NCBI GenBank assembly: GCA_020832235.1
Contig: JAFIEZ010000010.1
Location: 1-64,000, forward strand
Length of the DNA stretch: 64,000 nt
Source of the DNA: Bacteroidota bacterium
GTDB taxonomy: Bacteria; Bacteroidota; Rhodothermia; Balneolales; HLUCCA01
Direction: 5' to 3'
Positions 48,177 through 57,335 of the stretch are shown here, in pieces (positions within the stretch are counted from its first letter, which is position 1; every line of letters begins with the position of its first letter). The notes beneath the pieces are model-generated. The model was not told the DNA's origin and did no database searches. It saw only the letters and a list, made by a program, of their open reading frames with translations. The position numbers and the translations under genes are program-made.

Positions 48177-49114
48177 TGAAAAAGTTAGCTAATACCATTT
48201 TAATAGCTGTTACCGTTGTTGTATCAATTGCTGCACTTGACGCGGTTTTCATCATCGATGAAACGCAGCAGGCCATCGTTACTCAGTTTGGCCGCCCGAT
48301 AGGTGAGCCGCTTACAGACCCTGGACTCAATGTTAAGGTCCCGTTTATTCAGCGGGTAAGCTTTTTTGATAAACGCTTTCTGGAGTGGGATGGTGACGCC
48401 AATCAGGTGCCAACCCGTGATAAAAAGTTCATCTTCGTAGATTCATATGCCCGATGGGAAATTACAGATCCTCTGCAGTTCTTCCGTCGTCTGCGCGATG
48501 AGAGAGGTGCTCAGTCACGAATTTCGGACATTCTGGATGGGGAAACCCGTAATGCTGTAGCCGAGAATGAACTTATTGAACTGGTTCGAACCTCCAACCG
48601 AACCCCCGAACAAACAGAGGAGTATCTGGAAGATCTCGACAGGCTCGAAGATATTCAGATTGGACGTGATGCCATTGAACGTTTAATTCTGGAGCGAGCC
48701 AACGAAAGAACATCTGACCTTGGGATTCGGATCCTGGATTTTCGCTTCAAGCGGATTAACTATGTTGATGAAGTTCGCAGAAGTATTAACGAACGTATGA
48801 TATCAGAAAGAAATCAGATTGCAGATCTTTTCCGTTCGGAAGGACAAGGGGAAGCGCGCCGTATTGAAGGACAAAAAGAACGCGAGCTGGCCGCAATTCA
48901 GTCTATGGCCGTTCGCGAGTCGGAGGAAATTCGTGGCCGGGCCGACGCCGAGGCTACCAATATCTATGCAGCGGCTTACAACAGATCCCGTCAGTCACGT
49001 GAACTGTATGCTTTTTTGAAAAGCCTGGAGACACTTGAGATATCTATGGATGAAAACACAACAATCATTCTTTCAACCGAGAGCGATTTGTTCAGGTTTT
49101 TATCAAATCCATAA
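48176..49114 (+). CDS. hflC: FtsH protease activity modulator HflC
   Basis: A 312-residue SPFH protein with one N-terminal helix (residues 5-24), FIIDETQQAIVTQFGRPIGEP, the band-7 domain, a charged coiled coil (RISERNQIADLFRSEGQGEARRIEGQKERE-like, about residues 205-255) and the C-terminal TTIILSTESDLFRFL typical of HflC. It partners HflK. Coupled to hflK by a one-base overlap. Followed by a strong bidirectional terminator. Confidence 0.95.
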   Translation: MKKLANTILIAVTVVVSIAALDAVFIIDETQQAIVTQFGRPIGEPLTDPGLNVKVPFIQRVSFFDKRFLEWDGDANQVPTRDKKFIFVDSYARWEITDPLQFFRRLRDERGAQSRISDILDGETRNAVAENELIELVRTSNRTPEQTEEYLEDLDRLEDIQIGRDAIERLILERANERTSDLGIRILDFRFKRINYVDEVRRSINERMISERNQIADLFRSEGQGEARRIEGQKERELAAIQSMAVRESEEIRGRADAEATNIYAAAYNRSRQSRELYAFLKSLETLEISMDENTTIILSTESDLFRFLSNP

Positions 49115-49140
49115 TTACCAAGATCTTTCGTAACAATATA

Positions 49141-49180
49141 AAAAGAGCCTGTAAGGATAAACTTTACAGGCTCTTTTTTT
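49141..49180. terminator. Bidirectional terminator after hflC
   Basis: AAAAGAGCCTGTAA pairs with TTACAGGCTCTTTT around a short loop, A-run left and T-run right. Shared with the convergent glycosyltransferase gene. Confidence 0.93.
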
Positions 49181-49223
49181 GTATGAAATACACATTCAGA
49201 TAGTACTCCCGTATCTACTAAAC

Positions 49224-50255
49224 TCATACGGCCTGCTTGAATAAATCTTCCGTCGCAATTTGTTGCGAAAGATCCTGCTTAACTAACAGCCTATCTATGA
49301 TGTAATCGGTTTGGTCTGGGAACTGTACTTCAGCACGTTGCGACTCGTCAATCCATTGCTCAAGTTGTGTATAAAATTTCCTCGAAATTTTTGGTACAAT
49401 AGAAACACCAAATTCCTTTAATGCCTCCGCATTACATTTTTGTTCATACTGGTCGCGCATGGGAATTATCATCAATTTCTTACCCAAATACATTGCTTCA
49501 GCTGGAGCTTCGAAGCCGCCTCCGGTGACGATACCCCAGGCGGTTTCCATACTTTTTAGGTAGGCCTGATTATCTACCGGACGTACAACCACATTTTTAT
49601 ACGCCTTGTTTGCAGTTGTATGCTTAGAAAATATGTGCCACTGGAAAGACTGAAAGCGCTGGAATACAGGTATTAATATCTCCTGAGACCAAGCGGGTAG
49701 GTACACTGTAATGTGTTTACCTGCGGAGGGCTTAAGTGCGCGAACATCCGAACGAATAACTGGGGTATAGATGAACTCATCGTACGATTTGTAATGAAAT
49801 CCGATAGGGATATCGCAAGGGGCATAATGTGTAAATAATACCTCCGTAAACGGACTTCTTTCACTTGGGCGAGGTGTTTTTTTGGAGAGGAATGCACTTT
49901 GGTGACTGAGTCCAACGCATGTTATGCCGGCTTTTTTAGCTGCCCACGAGGAAATCGGCTCAAAATCACTGATAATAAAATCATACTGTTGAATCGGTAG
50001 TGTATTCATATCCTTCAGAAATTGTCGGATTTGCAACGATTTGAAAGATTGCCAATAGTCAATGCCACCGGACTTTCCAAACGCATAGCTTAGCCCATTG
50101 AATCGATACTTTACAGGGTACTGTAGCTTGACGTCTGCATTGGTACCACTAATAAGCACATCCAGATTAACATGTTTGCGGAGCTTTGGTATAAACTCAT
50201 TTGCCCGGGAGAAATGACCGTTACCTGTTCCTTGTATGGCGTATAAAATATTCAT
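49224..50255 (-). CDS. GT-B glycosyltransferase, MurG/MJ1255-like
   Basis: A 343-residue GT-B fold protein. N-terminal ILYAIQGTGNGHFSRANEF is the typical glycine-rich acceptor loop of MurG-like enzymes, and the C-terminal half has GGGFEAPAEAMYLGKKLMIIP and QYEQKCNAEAL, the nucleotide-sugar site. It probably transfers a sugar to a lipid or envelope acceptor at the inner membrane. The start lies 9 bp after the LpxH-like phosphoesterase stop, so the two are one unit. The donor and acceptor cannot be read from the sequence. MurG itself is unlikely because the cluster has no cell-wall genes next to it. Confidence 0.83.
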   Translation of the reverse strand: MNILYAIQGTGNGHFSRANEFIPKLRKHVNLDVLISGTNADVKLQYPVKYRFNGLSYAFGKSGGIDYWQSFKSLQIRQFLKDMNTLPIQQYDFIISDFEPISSWAAKKAGITCVGLSHQSAFLSKKTPRPSERSPFTEVLFTHYAPCDIPIGFHYKSYDEFIYTPVIRSDVRALKPSAGKHITVYLPAWSQEILIPVFQRFQSFQWHIFSKHTTANKAYKNVVVRPVDNQAYLKSMETAWGIVTGGGFEAPAEAMYLGKKLMIIPMRDQYEQKCNAEALKEFGVSIVPKISRKFYTQLEQWIDESQRAEVQFPDQTDYIIDRLLVKQDLSQQIATEDLFKQAV

Positions 50256-50264
50256 GAAGGTGAA

Positions 50265-51104
50265 TTAAGCATTTGAAAACATAAACTCTTTGAAAACATC
50301 ATCGCGAGAATACAGATTTAAATCGGAGGTATCGTCGGCTTCATATTGGTTCTCCAGTTGCACGCTTTCAAGGTGCTGGTACAGACTCCATTCACCTTTA
50401 TAGTATTCCAGAGCAGTCATGTTTTCTATCCAGTCGCCTGAATTCAGATATAAAACTGTTTTCCCATTACGATGGTGTTCTGTTACGGCAGGTCTGTGTA
50501 TATGCCCGCAGATTACGGTATCGTACCCGTATTCAAATGCCAGGTCTGTTGCTGTTGCTTCGAAATCACTGATAAACTTTACTGCGCTTTTTACACTGTC
50601 TTTAATCCTCTTAGAAAGCGAAAGTTTACCTTTACCGAACTTTATTGAAATCTTATTGACGAGGCTATTCAGCAATATGAGTAAATCATAACCCATGCCG
50701 CCCATCTTGGCAATAAATTTTGAATACCGCATTGTTATGTCAAAGACATCACCATGGAATAGCCATACTTTTTTTCCATCTAAGTCGAGTAAAAGTTTAT
50801 TGAGTAAATGGAAGTTGCCTGCCTGTAAATCGGTAAACCTGCGAAGCATTTCATCGTGGTTACCGGTTAGATAATACACTTCTGTTCCATCCATCATCAT
50901 TTTCATGAGGCGGCGAACCACTTTCATATGTGCTTCCGGGAAATAATACTTTTTGAACTGCCAACCATCAATGATGTCGCCGTTTAAAACCAGAATTGAC
51001 GGATTGATAGATTTCAGATAGGTGTGTAATTCAGTGGCCTGACATCCATATGTACCTAAATGAACATCAGACAAAACTACAACATCAACGTTACGCTTTA
51101 GCAT
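50265..51104 (-). CDS. LpxH-like metallophosphoesterase (UDP-2,3-diacylglucosamine diphosphatase family)
   Basis: A 279-residue calcineurin-like phosphoesterase with every metal motif: LSDVHLG (residue 12), LNGDIIDGW (39), TGNHDEM (79), LFHGDVFD (116) and CGHIHRP (200). UDP-2,3-diacylglucosamine hydrolases of lipid A synthesis share this pattern and length, but other members act on different pyrophosphates. It is coupled to the downstream glycosyltransferase. No other lpx genes are in the window, so lpxH is not assigned as symbol. Confidence 0.85.
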   Translation of the reverse strand: MLKRNVDVVVLSDVHLGTYGCQATELHTYLKSINPSILVLNGDIIDGWQFKKYYFPEAHMKVVRRLMKMMMDGTEVYYLTGNHDEMLRRFTDLQAGNFHLLNKLLLDLDGKKVWLFHGDVFDITMRYSKFIAKMGGMGYDLLILLNSLVNKISIKFGKGKLSLSKRIKDSVKSAVKFISDFEATATDLAFEYGYDTVICGHIHRPAVTEHHRNGKTVLYLNSGDWIENMTALEYYKGEWSLYQHLESVQLENQYEADDTSDLNLYSRDDVFKEFMFSNA

Positions 51105-51272
51105 CGTGTACTAGATTTGTGTACACTAAATAAGATCATTGTATGTGAACAGGGTATTAAATCTGCATTAAGCTTTTGTTACCAATGTAGTTAGTGGAGG
51201 ATATTTCGTCAGTAATGCGTTGGTTGCGGCGTGGAAGATATGCAAAAAATAGATGAAGCTTATTTGACGCTT

Positions 51273-52409
51273 TTACAAGAATATCCTGCTGAAAATATCT
51301 TCGTCCTCATCATATTTAGAATAGATTTGCTCTACATTTAAACGCTCATAAATATCCTTTATCAACGTCGGACAGTTTTCATTGATGGCAGCAATATAGT
51401 GTACGGTTGTTTCTCCAACATGATGTAAATCGGATTGAAGGGTTTTATCTATCCGAACATGATCGGCAACCATATTTTTCATTTCATCGCTAATAACAGC
51501 ACCGGTTGTAGGTGCTACAGATTGTAGTCTTGCTGCAACGTTAACGGTGCTTCCCCAAACATCGAAAGCAATCTTCTGAAACCCTACCACGCCCGCGATT
51601 ATGGGTCCGCAGTGGGCACCTACTCTAAGTTTCCACTCTACGTTGGGGTGTTTATTATTGTAGTAGGTCGTGAACTCCTGCATTTTCAACATAGCAGATA
51701 CAGATCTTAAGGGACCGTTCAACTCATTGGTATTAATACCGGAAACAGCAAAGTAACCGTCCCCAATGGTTTTAATTCGCTCCAGACCAAAAGCGCCTAT
51801 GATTTCATCAAAAGCGAAAAATATGCGATTCAGGTGTTCAATACTGTCAACAGGGCCAATTTTTTCACTAAGACCCGTAAAGTTTTTGAAATCAGCAAAA
51901 ATAACCACCACATCTTCATAATATTGTGGTGTAGGTCGTTTACCGTCGGAGAGTTCCTGGATGTAATTTTCCGGAAGGATGTTGCCAAGAATAGATTTCA
52001 TCTTGTTGCGTTCCGCATCAACCTCTTGTTTCAGACGTCTGATTTTTAAATGAGTTTCAATACGTGCAATGAGTTCAGGCTGTCTGAATGGCTTGCTGAT
52101 ATAATCTACGCCCCCGGCCTCGAAGCAGCGAACAATGCTCTGAACGTCTTTCATAGCCGACAAAAAGATTACAGGAACATCTTCCATATGTGGCATCTCT
52201 TTTAATGCTATTGTTGTTGAGAAGCCATCCCGATAAGGCATCTGGATGTCCATCAGAATAACGTCTGGTATAATAGTTTTTAAAAGCTCTAATGCCTCGT
52301 CACCGTTTGTTGCGGTGTGAATTTCATAATCAAACTTGCGCAGCCCAAGTTTGATGGTCATCAGGTTTTGAGGAAGGTCGTCAACTGCCAGAATAATTTC
52401 GCCGGCCAT
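51273..52409 (-). CDS. Response regulator fused to class III adenylate cyclase
   Basis: A 378-residue protein. A receiver domain (residues 1-120; acidic pair D10-D11, phospho-acceptor D54, lysine in SKPF) is joined by a short coiled linker (120-150) to a class III cyclase domain (about 163-345). Catalytic residues are complete: metal Asp173 (FADFKNFTG) and Asp217 (TIGDGYFAV), base-reading Lys213 and Asp283, and transition-state Asn290 and Arg294 (WGSTVNVAARL). The Lys/Asp pair indicates ATP as substrate, so cAMP output is predicted. No cognate kinase is adjacent. Gene stands 168 bp upstream of the LpxH-like gene. Confidence 0.92.
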   Translation of the reverse strand: MAGEIILAVDDLPQNLMTIKLGLRKFDYEIHTATNGDEALELLKTIIPDVILMDIQMPYRDGFSTTIALKEMPHMEDVPVIFLSAMKDVQSIVRCFEAGGVDYISKPFRQPELIARIETHLKIRRLKQEVDAERNKMKSILGNILPENYIQELSDGKRPTPQYYEDVVVIFADFKNFTGLSEKIGPVDSIEHLNRIFFAFDEIIGAFGLERIKTIGDGYFAVSGINTNELNGPLRSVSAMLKMQEFTTYYNNKHPNVEWKLRVGAHCGPIIAGVVGFQKIAFDVWGSTVNVAARLQSVAPTTGAVISDEMKNMVADHVRIDKTLQSDLHHVGETTVHYIAAINENCPTLIKDIYERLNVEQIYSKYDEDEDIFSRIFL

Positions 52410-52469
52410 CAGATATAATAAAAGATGAATATTTATATAGATACCGTCGGATTCTAGTGAACATACATG

Positions 52470-52508
52470 AAAAAAAAAAGTCTGTACCGCAATAACGATA
52501 CAGACTTA
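52470..52508 (-). terminator. Terminator after mdh
   Basis: AAGTCTGTA pairs with TACAGACTT around a 12-nt loop; the ten A on the left are the T-run for the minus strand. It ends about 25 bp beyond the mdh stop. Confidence 0.9.
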
Positions 52509-52532
52509 TAGAATTCTAATGTAAATAGGCAA

Positions 52533-53489
52533 TCAGCTATTTTGAATGCGCTGAAGATCTTCCAGTACTCCGCGAACGGCTGCGCACGAATTATCCATTA
52601 AGGCTTGTTCGTCAGCATCCAATTCAATCTCGATGATTTCCTTTATGCCGCCCTTTCCAAGTTTCACGGGAACGCCGGAGTAAAGTTCGTTTACACCAAA
52701 CTGACCGGTGAGGTAAGCTGCACAAGGGAAGATTCGATTTTGGTCAAGGGCTATAGCTTCTGCCATTTGTGCTGCAGCAGCACCAGGTGCAAACCAAGCC
52801 GATGTACCCATAAGGCCAACCAACTCACCACCACCAACTTTGGTACGCTCAATAATAGCGTCTAGTTTTTCTTTGCTGATGAGTTGTGTCACAGGGATAC
52901 CAGATACAGTGGTATACCGTGGAAGAGGAACCATGGTGTCACCATGACCGCCAAGAATAAGTGCCTGAATATCTTTTGGTGATACATTAAGTTCTTCCGC
53001 AAGGAAAGAGCGGTATCGGGCAGTGTCCAGAATACCTGCCATTCCCATTACTTTTTCCGCTGGTAAGCCCGAAGCCTTCCAGGCAACGTACGTCATTACA
53101 TCGAGTGGATTAGAAACGACAATAATAACGGTATCAGGAGAATATTTAACCAGATTCTGGGTTACGGTTTTAACAATATTGGCGTTGATACTGAGCAAAT
53201 CATCACGACTCATGCCCGGCTTTCTGGGAACGCCTGCAGTAATGATACAAATATCAGAATTTGCCGTATCAGCATAGTCTACGGTGCCTTTTACCCGGGT
53301 ATCAAATCCATGAATAGAAGCCGTTTGCCATTGATCAAGCGCACGGCCCTTGGAAGGGTAGAACGTTTTTTCTCCGTCTTTGCGCTCGATATCAACGAGT
53401 ACTACTTCATTTGCAAAGTCACGTTGAGCTACGGTCAGCGCGGCTGCAGAGCCTACGTTTCCACCGGCTCCAACTACAGTAATTTTCAT
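52533..53489 (-). CDS. mdh: Malate dehydrogenase (LDH-like type)
   Basis: A 318-residue NAD-dependent dehydrogenase: VGAGGNVGSAAA, Asp33 at the end of beta-2 (NAD preference), AGVPRKPGMSRDDL with Arg89 and Arg95 (Arg at the selectivity site marks malate rather than lactate), substrate Arg158 in LDTARYR, and catalytic His182 in GGHGDTMVP. It interconverts malate and oxaloacetate in the citric acid cycle. It has a small insertion after Asp33 (ERKDGEKTFYPSKG). It lies 29 bp after nadK on the same strand and may share its transcript. Confidence 0.94.
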   Translation of the reverse strand: MKITVVGAGGNVGSAAALTVAQRDFANEVVLVDIERKDGEKTFYPSKGRALDQWQTASIHGFDTRVKGTVDYADTANSDICIITAGVPRKPGMSRDDLLSINANIVKTVTQNLVKYSPDTVIIVVSNPLDVMTYVAWKASGLPAEKVMGMAGILDTARYRSFLAEELNVSPKDIQALILGGHGDTMVPLPRYTTVSGIPVTQLISKEKLDAIIERTKVGGGELVGLMGTSAWFAPGAAAAQMAEAIALDQNRIFPCAAYLTGQFGVNELYSGVPVKLGKGGIKEIIEIELDADEQALMDNSCAAVRGVLEDLQRIQNS

Positions 53490-53518
53490 AATAATTGTGA
53501 TTTTAAGTGTTTCTAATA

Positions 53519-54403
53519 CTACGTATTTGTGAAGGTGTCACGGATATCCATTCCCCACATAAGTTTTTTCCGGAGGGTGTCAAAGTATGACTGCCCGGGT
53601 AGTGTAATTAAGTGTATGATAAAGTCAGAACGCCGGATGCGAACCTCCAATTCGGCACTGGAAATATCGCAAATTTCCCCGTCTTTTGAAAACGTAACGT
53701 CTTGATTTTCGGGTGATACCCGGATCGTAAGTTCATTGGATGCATCGAGAACCAGCGGCCTTGTAGTGAGAGTATGCGGGTTTATCGGGTTTAATATCAT
53801 GACATTGGTACCCGGAGTAATAATGGGGCCACCGCACGACATATTATAGGCTGTAGAACCTGTAGGACCAGCCACGATAATGCCATCTGACCAATACTTG
53901 TTTATGAATTCGCCGTTGTAAGATGCGGTTAGCGTTATCAACGACCCTTTATGCCCTTTCGAAAAAAGAAATTCGTTGAGTGCGTGATGTTTTTTACCAT
54001 CTTTCATAGTCGCCTCCAGCATAAACCGCTTGTCTACACGATAGTTTTGCTGTGAAGTGAACGCAAGGGCTTCTTCAAGACGGTCTTGTGGGATGTTCGC
54101 CAGAAAACCGAGTCGACCGCTATTTATTCCCAATACTGGTTTTTCGGTGCCCATCACCAGACGAGCCGTTCGTAACAGTGTACCGTCTCCGCCTATTGAA
54201 ATCACGGTATCGCAATGGGAAACCGCCTCCTCATCAGAATTAAAAAGAGTTATCTGATTGAGCTGACGTATATCGAGGTATTGCTCTAATTGTTTACTGG
54301 CCATTAATTCGCAAGTTGGGTGTTTCCCAAACCAGCTAACAACCCGCGAGAGTGTATCAGCAACGGGGTATCGTGATGTCAGTGCAATTACAGCGAATTT
54401 CAT
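53519..54403 (-). CDS. nadK: NAD kinase
   Basis: A 294-residue ATP-NAD kinase with the catalytic GGDGT motif (ISIGGDGTLLRTARL near residue 71), LGINSGRLGFL, ALNEFLFSKG and SDGIIVAGPTGSTAYNMSCGGPI. It makes NADP from NAD. Its start lies 3 bp beyond the stop of the family-5 binding lipoprotein gene, so these two are co-transcribed, and mdh follows after 29 bp. Close linkage with nicotinamide-coenzyme users is likely incidental. Confidence 0.96.
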   Translation of the reverse strand: MKFAVIALTSRYPVADTLSRVVSWFGKHPTCELMASKQLEQYLDIRQLNQITLFNSDEEAVSHCDTVISIGGDGTLLRTARLVMGTEKPVLGINSGRLGFLANIPQDRLEEALAFTSQQNYRVDKRFMLEATMKDGKKHHALNEFLFSKGHKGSLITLTASYNGEFINKYWSDGIIVAGPTGSTAYNMSCGGPIITPGTNVMILNPINPHTLTTRPLVLDASNELTIRVSPENQDVTFSKDGEICDISSAELEVRIRRSDFIIHLITLPGQSYFDTLRKKLMWGMDIRDTFTNT

Positions 54404-54406
54404 GGT

Positions 54407-55903
54407 TTACAGTTCCGTGTTCAGGCGTACATCCCTAAGGGAGAGCCACCAGCCATATTCGTTCACATTAAAATTCTCAATACGGTTATGAACAATGCCC
54501 ACCCGTGTCAGGGAGAAGCGCAGTAACTCATTTTCATCGAGTGGTCGACCTATGTATTGGTTTTTATAGTTGGCGTTGTAGCGAAGGTACCACGTAATCT
54601 CTCTGCTCACCACGCCGCTACGCACCATTGCAAGCGGGAACATAGGCTGAGCCAGTTGATGGCTGTTACGTGCAACAAATCCCTCGTAATTACTCAGGAA
54701 AAAAGAAATAGTTGGTCTTGGCTGACTGTCGTCAGAAAAGCGTAGCCGTATAGTGCTGTACACATCCGGTGGTGCTACCAGTCCACGTCTTATTTCAGAC
54801 AACCCCAGATGCGATAAGCGTGCAACGAGTGTATCGGCAGGAAGCGCATTTAAAATAGAGCCTGCTTCGTCTGCTGTGAGATTCATTCTGCTTGCGGTAT
54901 TATGAAAAAGTGAGAGGTAATCGTTGCCCTCAACCGAAAACAAATTAAACTCAGGTAAGATGTCGGTGTTAAGTGATCCATCTTTCCTCAGGGCCGTCAT
55001 TCTTGCCAGGGGCGAGAGGTTTGGAGCAATATCCACCAAATTCCGACGCATTGCGTTCAGTATGGTAGTTTCACTGTCATAACGGCGTACTTCAACGCGT
55101 GCAGGATACGACTCTGCATTCGCAAGCCAGTACGATGGATGGTATTCTAAAACGAACAAGGTGTCGGCCCGACGGTCTGCCAATGCGAATGGACCACTAC
55201 CTACAGGGTTTGTTCCCAACTGCGAAGTAAGCTCACGGGGTGTTATCGATGCCAGGGGAGAGGTCAGAAGTTTAGTAAACTCCGGAGTAACCTCGGTAAG
55301 GAAAAATCGAACCGTTCGCTCATTAATGATTTCGATGCCCTGAATACCCGACATAGAGCGTTGTTCGGGGATTTGGAGTTCTCGCTGCTCCCTCACAAAG
55401 ACTTCCATCCCCTGAATAATCGGGCTGAATAAATTTGCAGCCTGGGCGGGCACACTGGCCAATGCCATTCGTTCGAAGGCGGCTTTTACATCTGCAGCTA
55501 CAACAAACCGACCCTTGCCGTCGATGAACCTCGGAGAGTCGCGAAATGCAGCTTCAGGATTGAGGTGAAATGTGTAGACGAGCGAATCATCGCTTACGGT
55601 CCACCGCTGCGCCAGAACAGGTACTACTTCCCCATCAGCATTCAGGCCCGTAAGACCCTGATACATTAATCCTATCAATCTTTTCCCGGCATTGGTTTCG
55701 GCAAAGAGCGGGTCGAGTCCAAAAATGGCTTCGGTCTCACCTATTCTTAGCAGCGTTTGCTGTGGTCGCGGTTGTTCAGTTTGTACACCATCCTGATGAC
55801 TGAAGCGGGTAGCAGGTCGGTCTACAACAGTAATTTCGGCTGATGAACATGCCGTTATCACAAATGTCAGTGCCAGAATTAGTGATGTTGGAAAATTTCG
55901 CAT
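54407..55903 (-). CDS. ABC transporter substrate-binding lipoprotein, family 5 (peptide/nickel type)
   Basis: A 498-residue lipoprotein with a signal peptide ending VITACSS (Cys near residue 19). The body matches SBP family 5: GLDPLFAETNAGKRLIGLMYQGLTGL, LAQRWTVSDDSLVYTFHL, and GSGPFALADRRAD near residue 235. These proteins bind oligopeptides, metals or other ligands for import. No permease or ATPase genes lie beside it, so it is an orphan binding protein, 3 bp upstream of nadK. Ligand unknown. Confidence 0.88.
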   Translation of the reverse strand: MRNFPTSLILALTFVITACSSAEITVVDRPATRFSHQDGVQTEQPRPQQTLLRIGETEAIFGLDPLFAETNAGKRLIGLMYQGLTGLNADGEVVPVLAQRWTVSDDSLVYTFHLNPEAAFRDSPRFIDGKGRFVVAADVKAAFERMALASVPAQAANLFSPIIQGMEVFVREQRELQIPEQRSMSGIQGIEIINERTVRFFLTEVTPEFTKLLTSPLASITPRELTSQLGTNPVGSGPFALADRRADTLFVLEYHPSYWLANAESYPARVEVRRYDSETTILNAMRRNLVDIAPNLSPLARMTALRKDGSLNTDILPEFNLFSVEGNDYLSLFHNTASRMNLTADEAGSILNALPADTLVARLSHLGLSEIRRGLVAPPDVYSTIRLRFSDDSQPRPTISFFLSNYEGFVARNSHQLAQPMFPLAMVRSGVVSREITWYLRYNANYKNQYIGRPLDENELLRFSLTRVGIVHNRIENFNVNEYGWWLSLRDVRLNTEL

Positions 55904-56018
55904 ATTGCTGATTGTAGCTTCTTTTAGTTAGAATAAATGAATACTGGTTGAAAGCTGTGCTATATACACTACACATAAATCGAGGTTAATACACGAAGAA
56001 AAAGTACGCAGAATACAA

Positions 56019-57203
56019 TTATTTGGTTCCTTTCAGACCTTTTAGTCCACGTGCGGCTTTTTCGCTGAGCAGGTTGGTCTCGTAACTCCGCACCCTACCA
56101 GCATACATGCGGTGGCGGTCAAGGGCTATCTGTATAAGTTTCTCGAGTAAGTCTGCAAATGGAACACCGCTTTCACTCCAAAGATAGAACGAAAACGAAC
56201 CGGGAATGGTGTTGATTTCATTGAAAAAAACCTCATTGGTTTCACTGTTTACCAGAAAGTCTAGTCGAACCAGGCCGGAACATTGCAAGGCTTTAAAAAT
56301 TCCGGTAGAGAGCTGCTGTATTTCGGCAGTTTGTGCATCGGTCAAAGGAGCCGGAATAATACGTTCCGCCGAGGCCATTCCTTTACCCGTATCGCCCCGT
56401 TGATATTTGTCTTTAAAGCTGAGGAATTCCTCGCTGCCTACCGGCTGCTCCAGCACACTGGCCTGACAGTCTTCCGGGGTACCCAGTACCGAACAGTTGA
56501 TTTCCTTAAGCGGCTGTACGCCTTTTTCAACAAGAATATGGTGGTCGTACCGAAATGCGGTTTCCACAGATAGGCTCAGCGATGCCTCATCAGTTGCTCG
56601 GGAAACTCCTATACTGCTACCCAGACTCACAGGCTTAACATACACCGGGAATCCCATTGCCGCGATTTGGGCTATAATTTCTTCTCTACGATTCACCCAC
56701 TCACGTTCGTAAAAACAAACATCAGGCACCACGGGGAACCCGTTAGCGCTGCACAATTGCTTGGCCAGATGTTTATCCATCCCAATGGCCGATCCTGCTA
56801 CTCCCGATCCGGCATACGGCAGTCCGAACATTTCACAAACCCCTTGAAATGCTCCATTCTCCCCATCTGCCCCGTGAAATGCCGGCAAAACGACATCAAA
56901 GGTATGACGTTTGGGCTTGCTGAAAAAGGATGTTCCGGCGGTCTCCAAAAGGATTGTCTTTCCGGTTTCGTTACGGGAAAAGGTACAGGGAACAGCCATT
57001 TTCTCGAGCTGATTTAAGTCTTTATACTGCTCAAGTTCCTTTAATACAGCTCCCGTAAACCATTTTCCTGATTTACTGATATACATAGGCAGCACGTTGT
57101 GCCGCTCCGACAATGCCGACATGGCCTGCATGGCGGTTAACACGGAAACTTCGTGTTCGGGCGATGCACCGCCAAAAGCTACAAGTATGGTTTTGTTCAA
57201 CAT
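56019..57203 (-). CDS. ddl: D-alanine--D-alanine ligase
   Basis: A 394-residue ATP-grasp ligase from ATG 57203 (MLNKTILVAFGGASPEHEVS); the ORF extends 17 codons further, but the family begins here. GGxSxEHEVS, FHGADGENGAFQG, GSGVAGSAIGMDKHLAK, VKPVSLGSSIGVS and the Mg site FFNEINTIPGSFSFYLW are all present. It makes the D-Ala-D-Ala dipeptide for peptidoglycan. It is slightly longer than the usual 300-370 residues through a C-terminal extension. It stands alone, 115 bp upstream of the binding-protein gene and divergent from the glycosidase gene. Confidence 0.95.
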   Translation of the reverse strand: MLNKTILVAFGGASPEHEVSVLTAMQAMSALSERHNVLPMYISKSGKWFTGAVLKELEQYKDLNQLEKMAVPCTFSRNETGKTILLETAGTSFFSKPKRHTFDVVLPAFHGADGENGAFQGVCEMFGLPYAGSGVAGSAIGMDKHLAKQLCSANGFPVVPDVCFYEREWVNRREEIIAQIAAMGFPVYVKPVSLGSSIGVSRATDEASLSLSVETAFRYDHHILVEKGVQPLKEINCSVLGTPEDCQASVLEQPVGSEEFLSFKDKYQRGDTGKGMASAERIIPAPLTDAQTAEIQQLSTGIFKALQCSGLVRLDFLVNSETNEVFFNEINTIPGSFSFYLWSESGVPFADLLEKLIQIALDRHRMYAGRVRSYETNLLSEKAARGLKGLKGTK

Positions 57204-57335
57204 AGATGCATTGGGTTGAAGGTTATGGCAGGAAGATACTGAATTTTGTACCACAGCGTGATTTGTTTTCCTGCTCTCATCAGCCTACTTTTCGGATTCA
57301 TTGATTCATCTTTAAACGAATGTAGCCCTATACTT

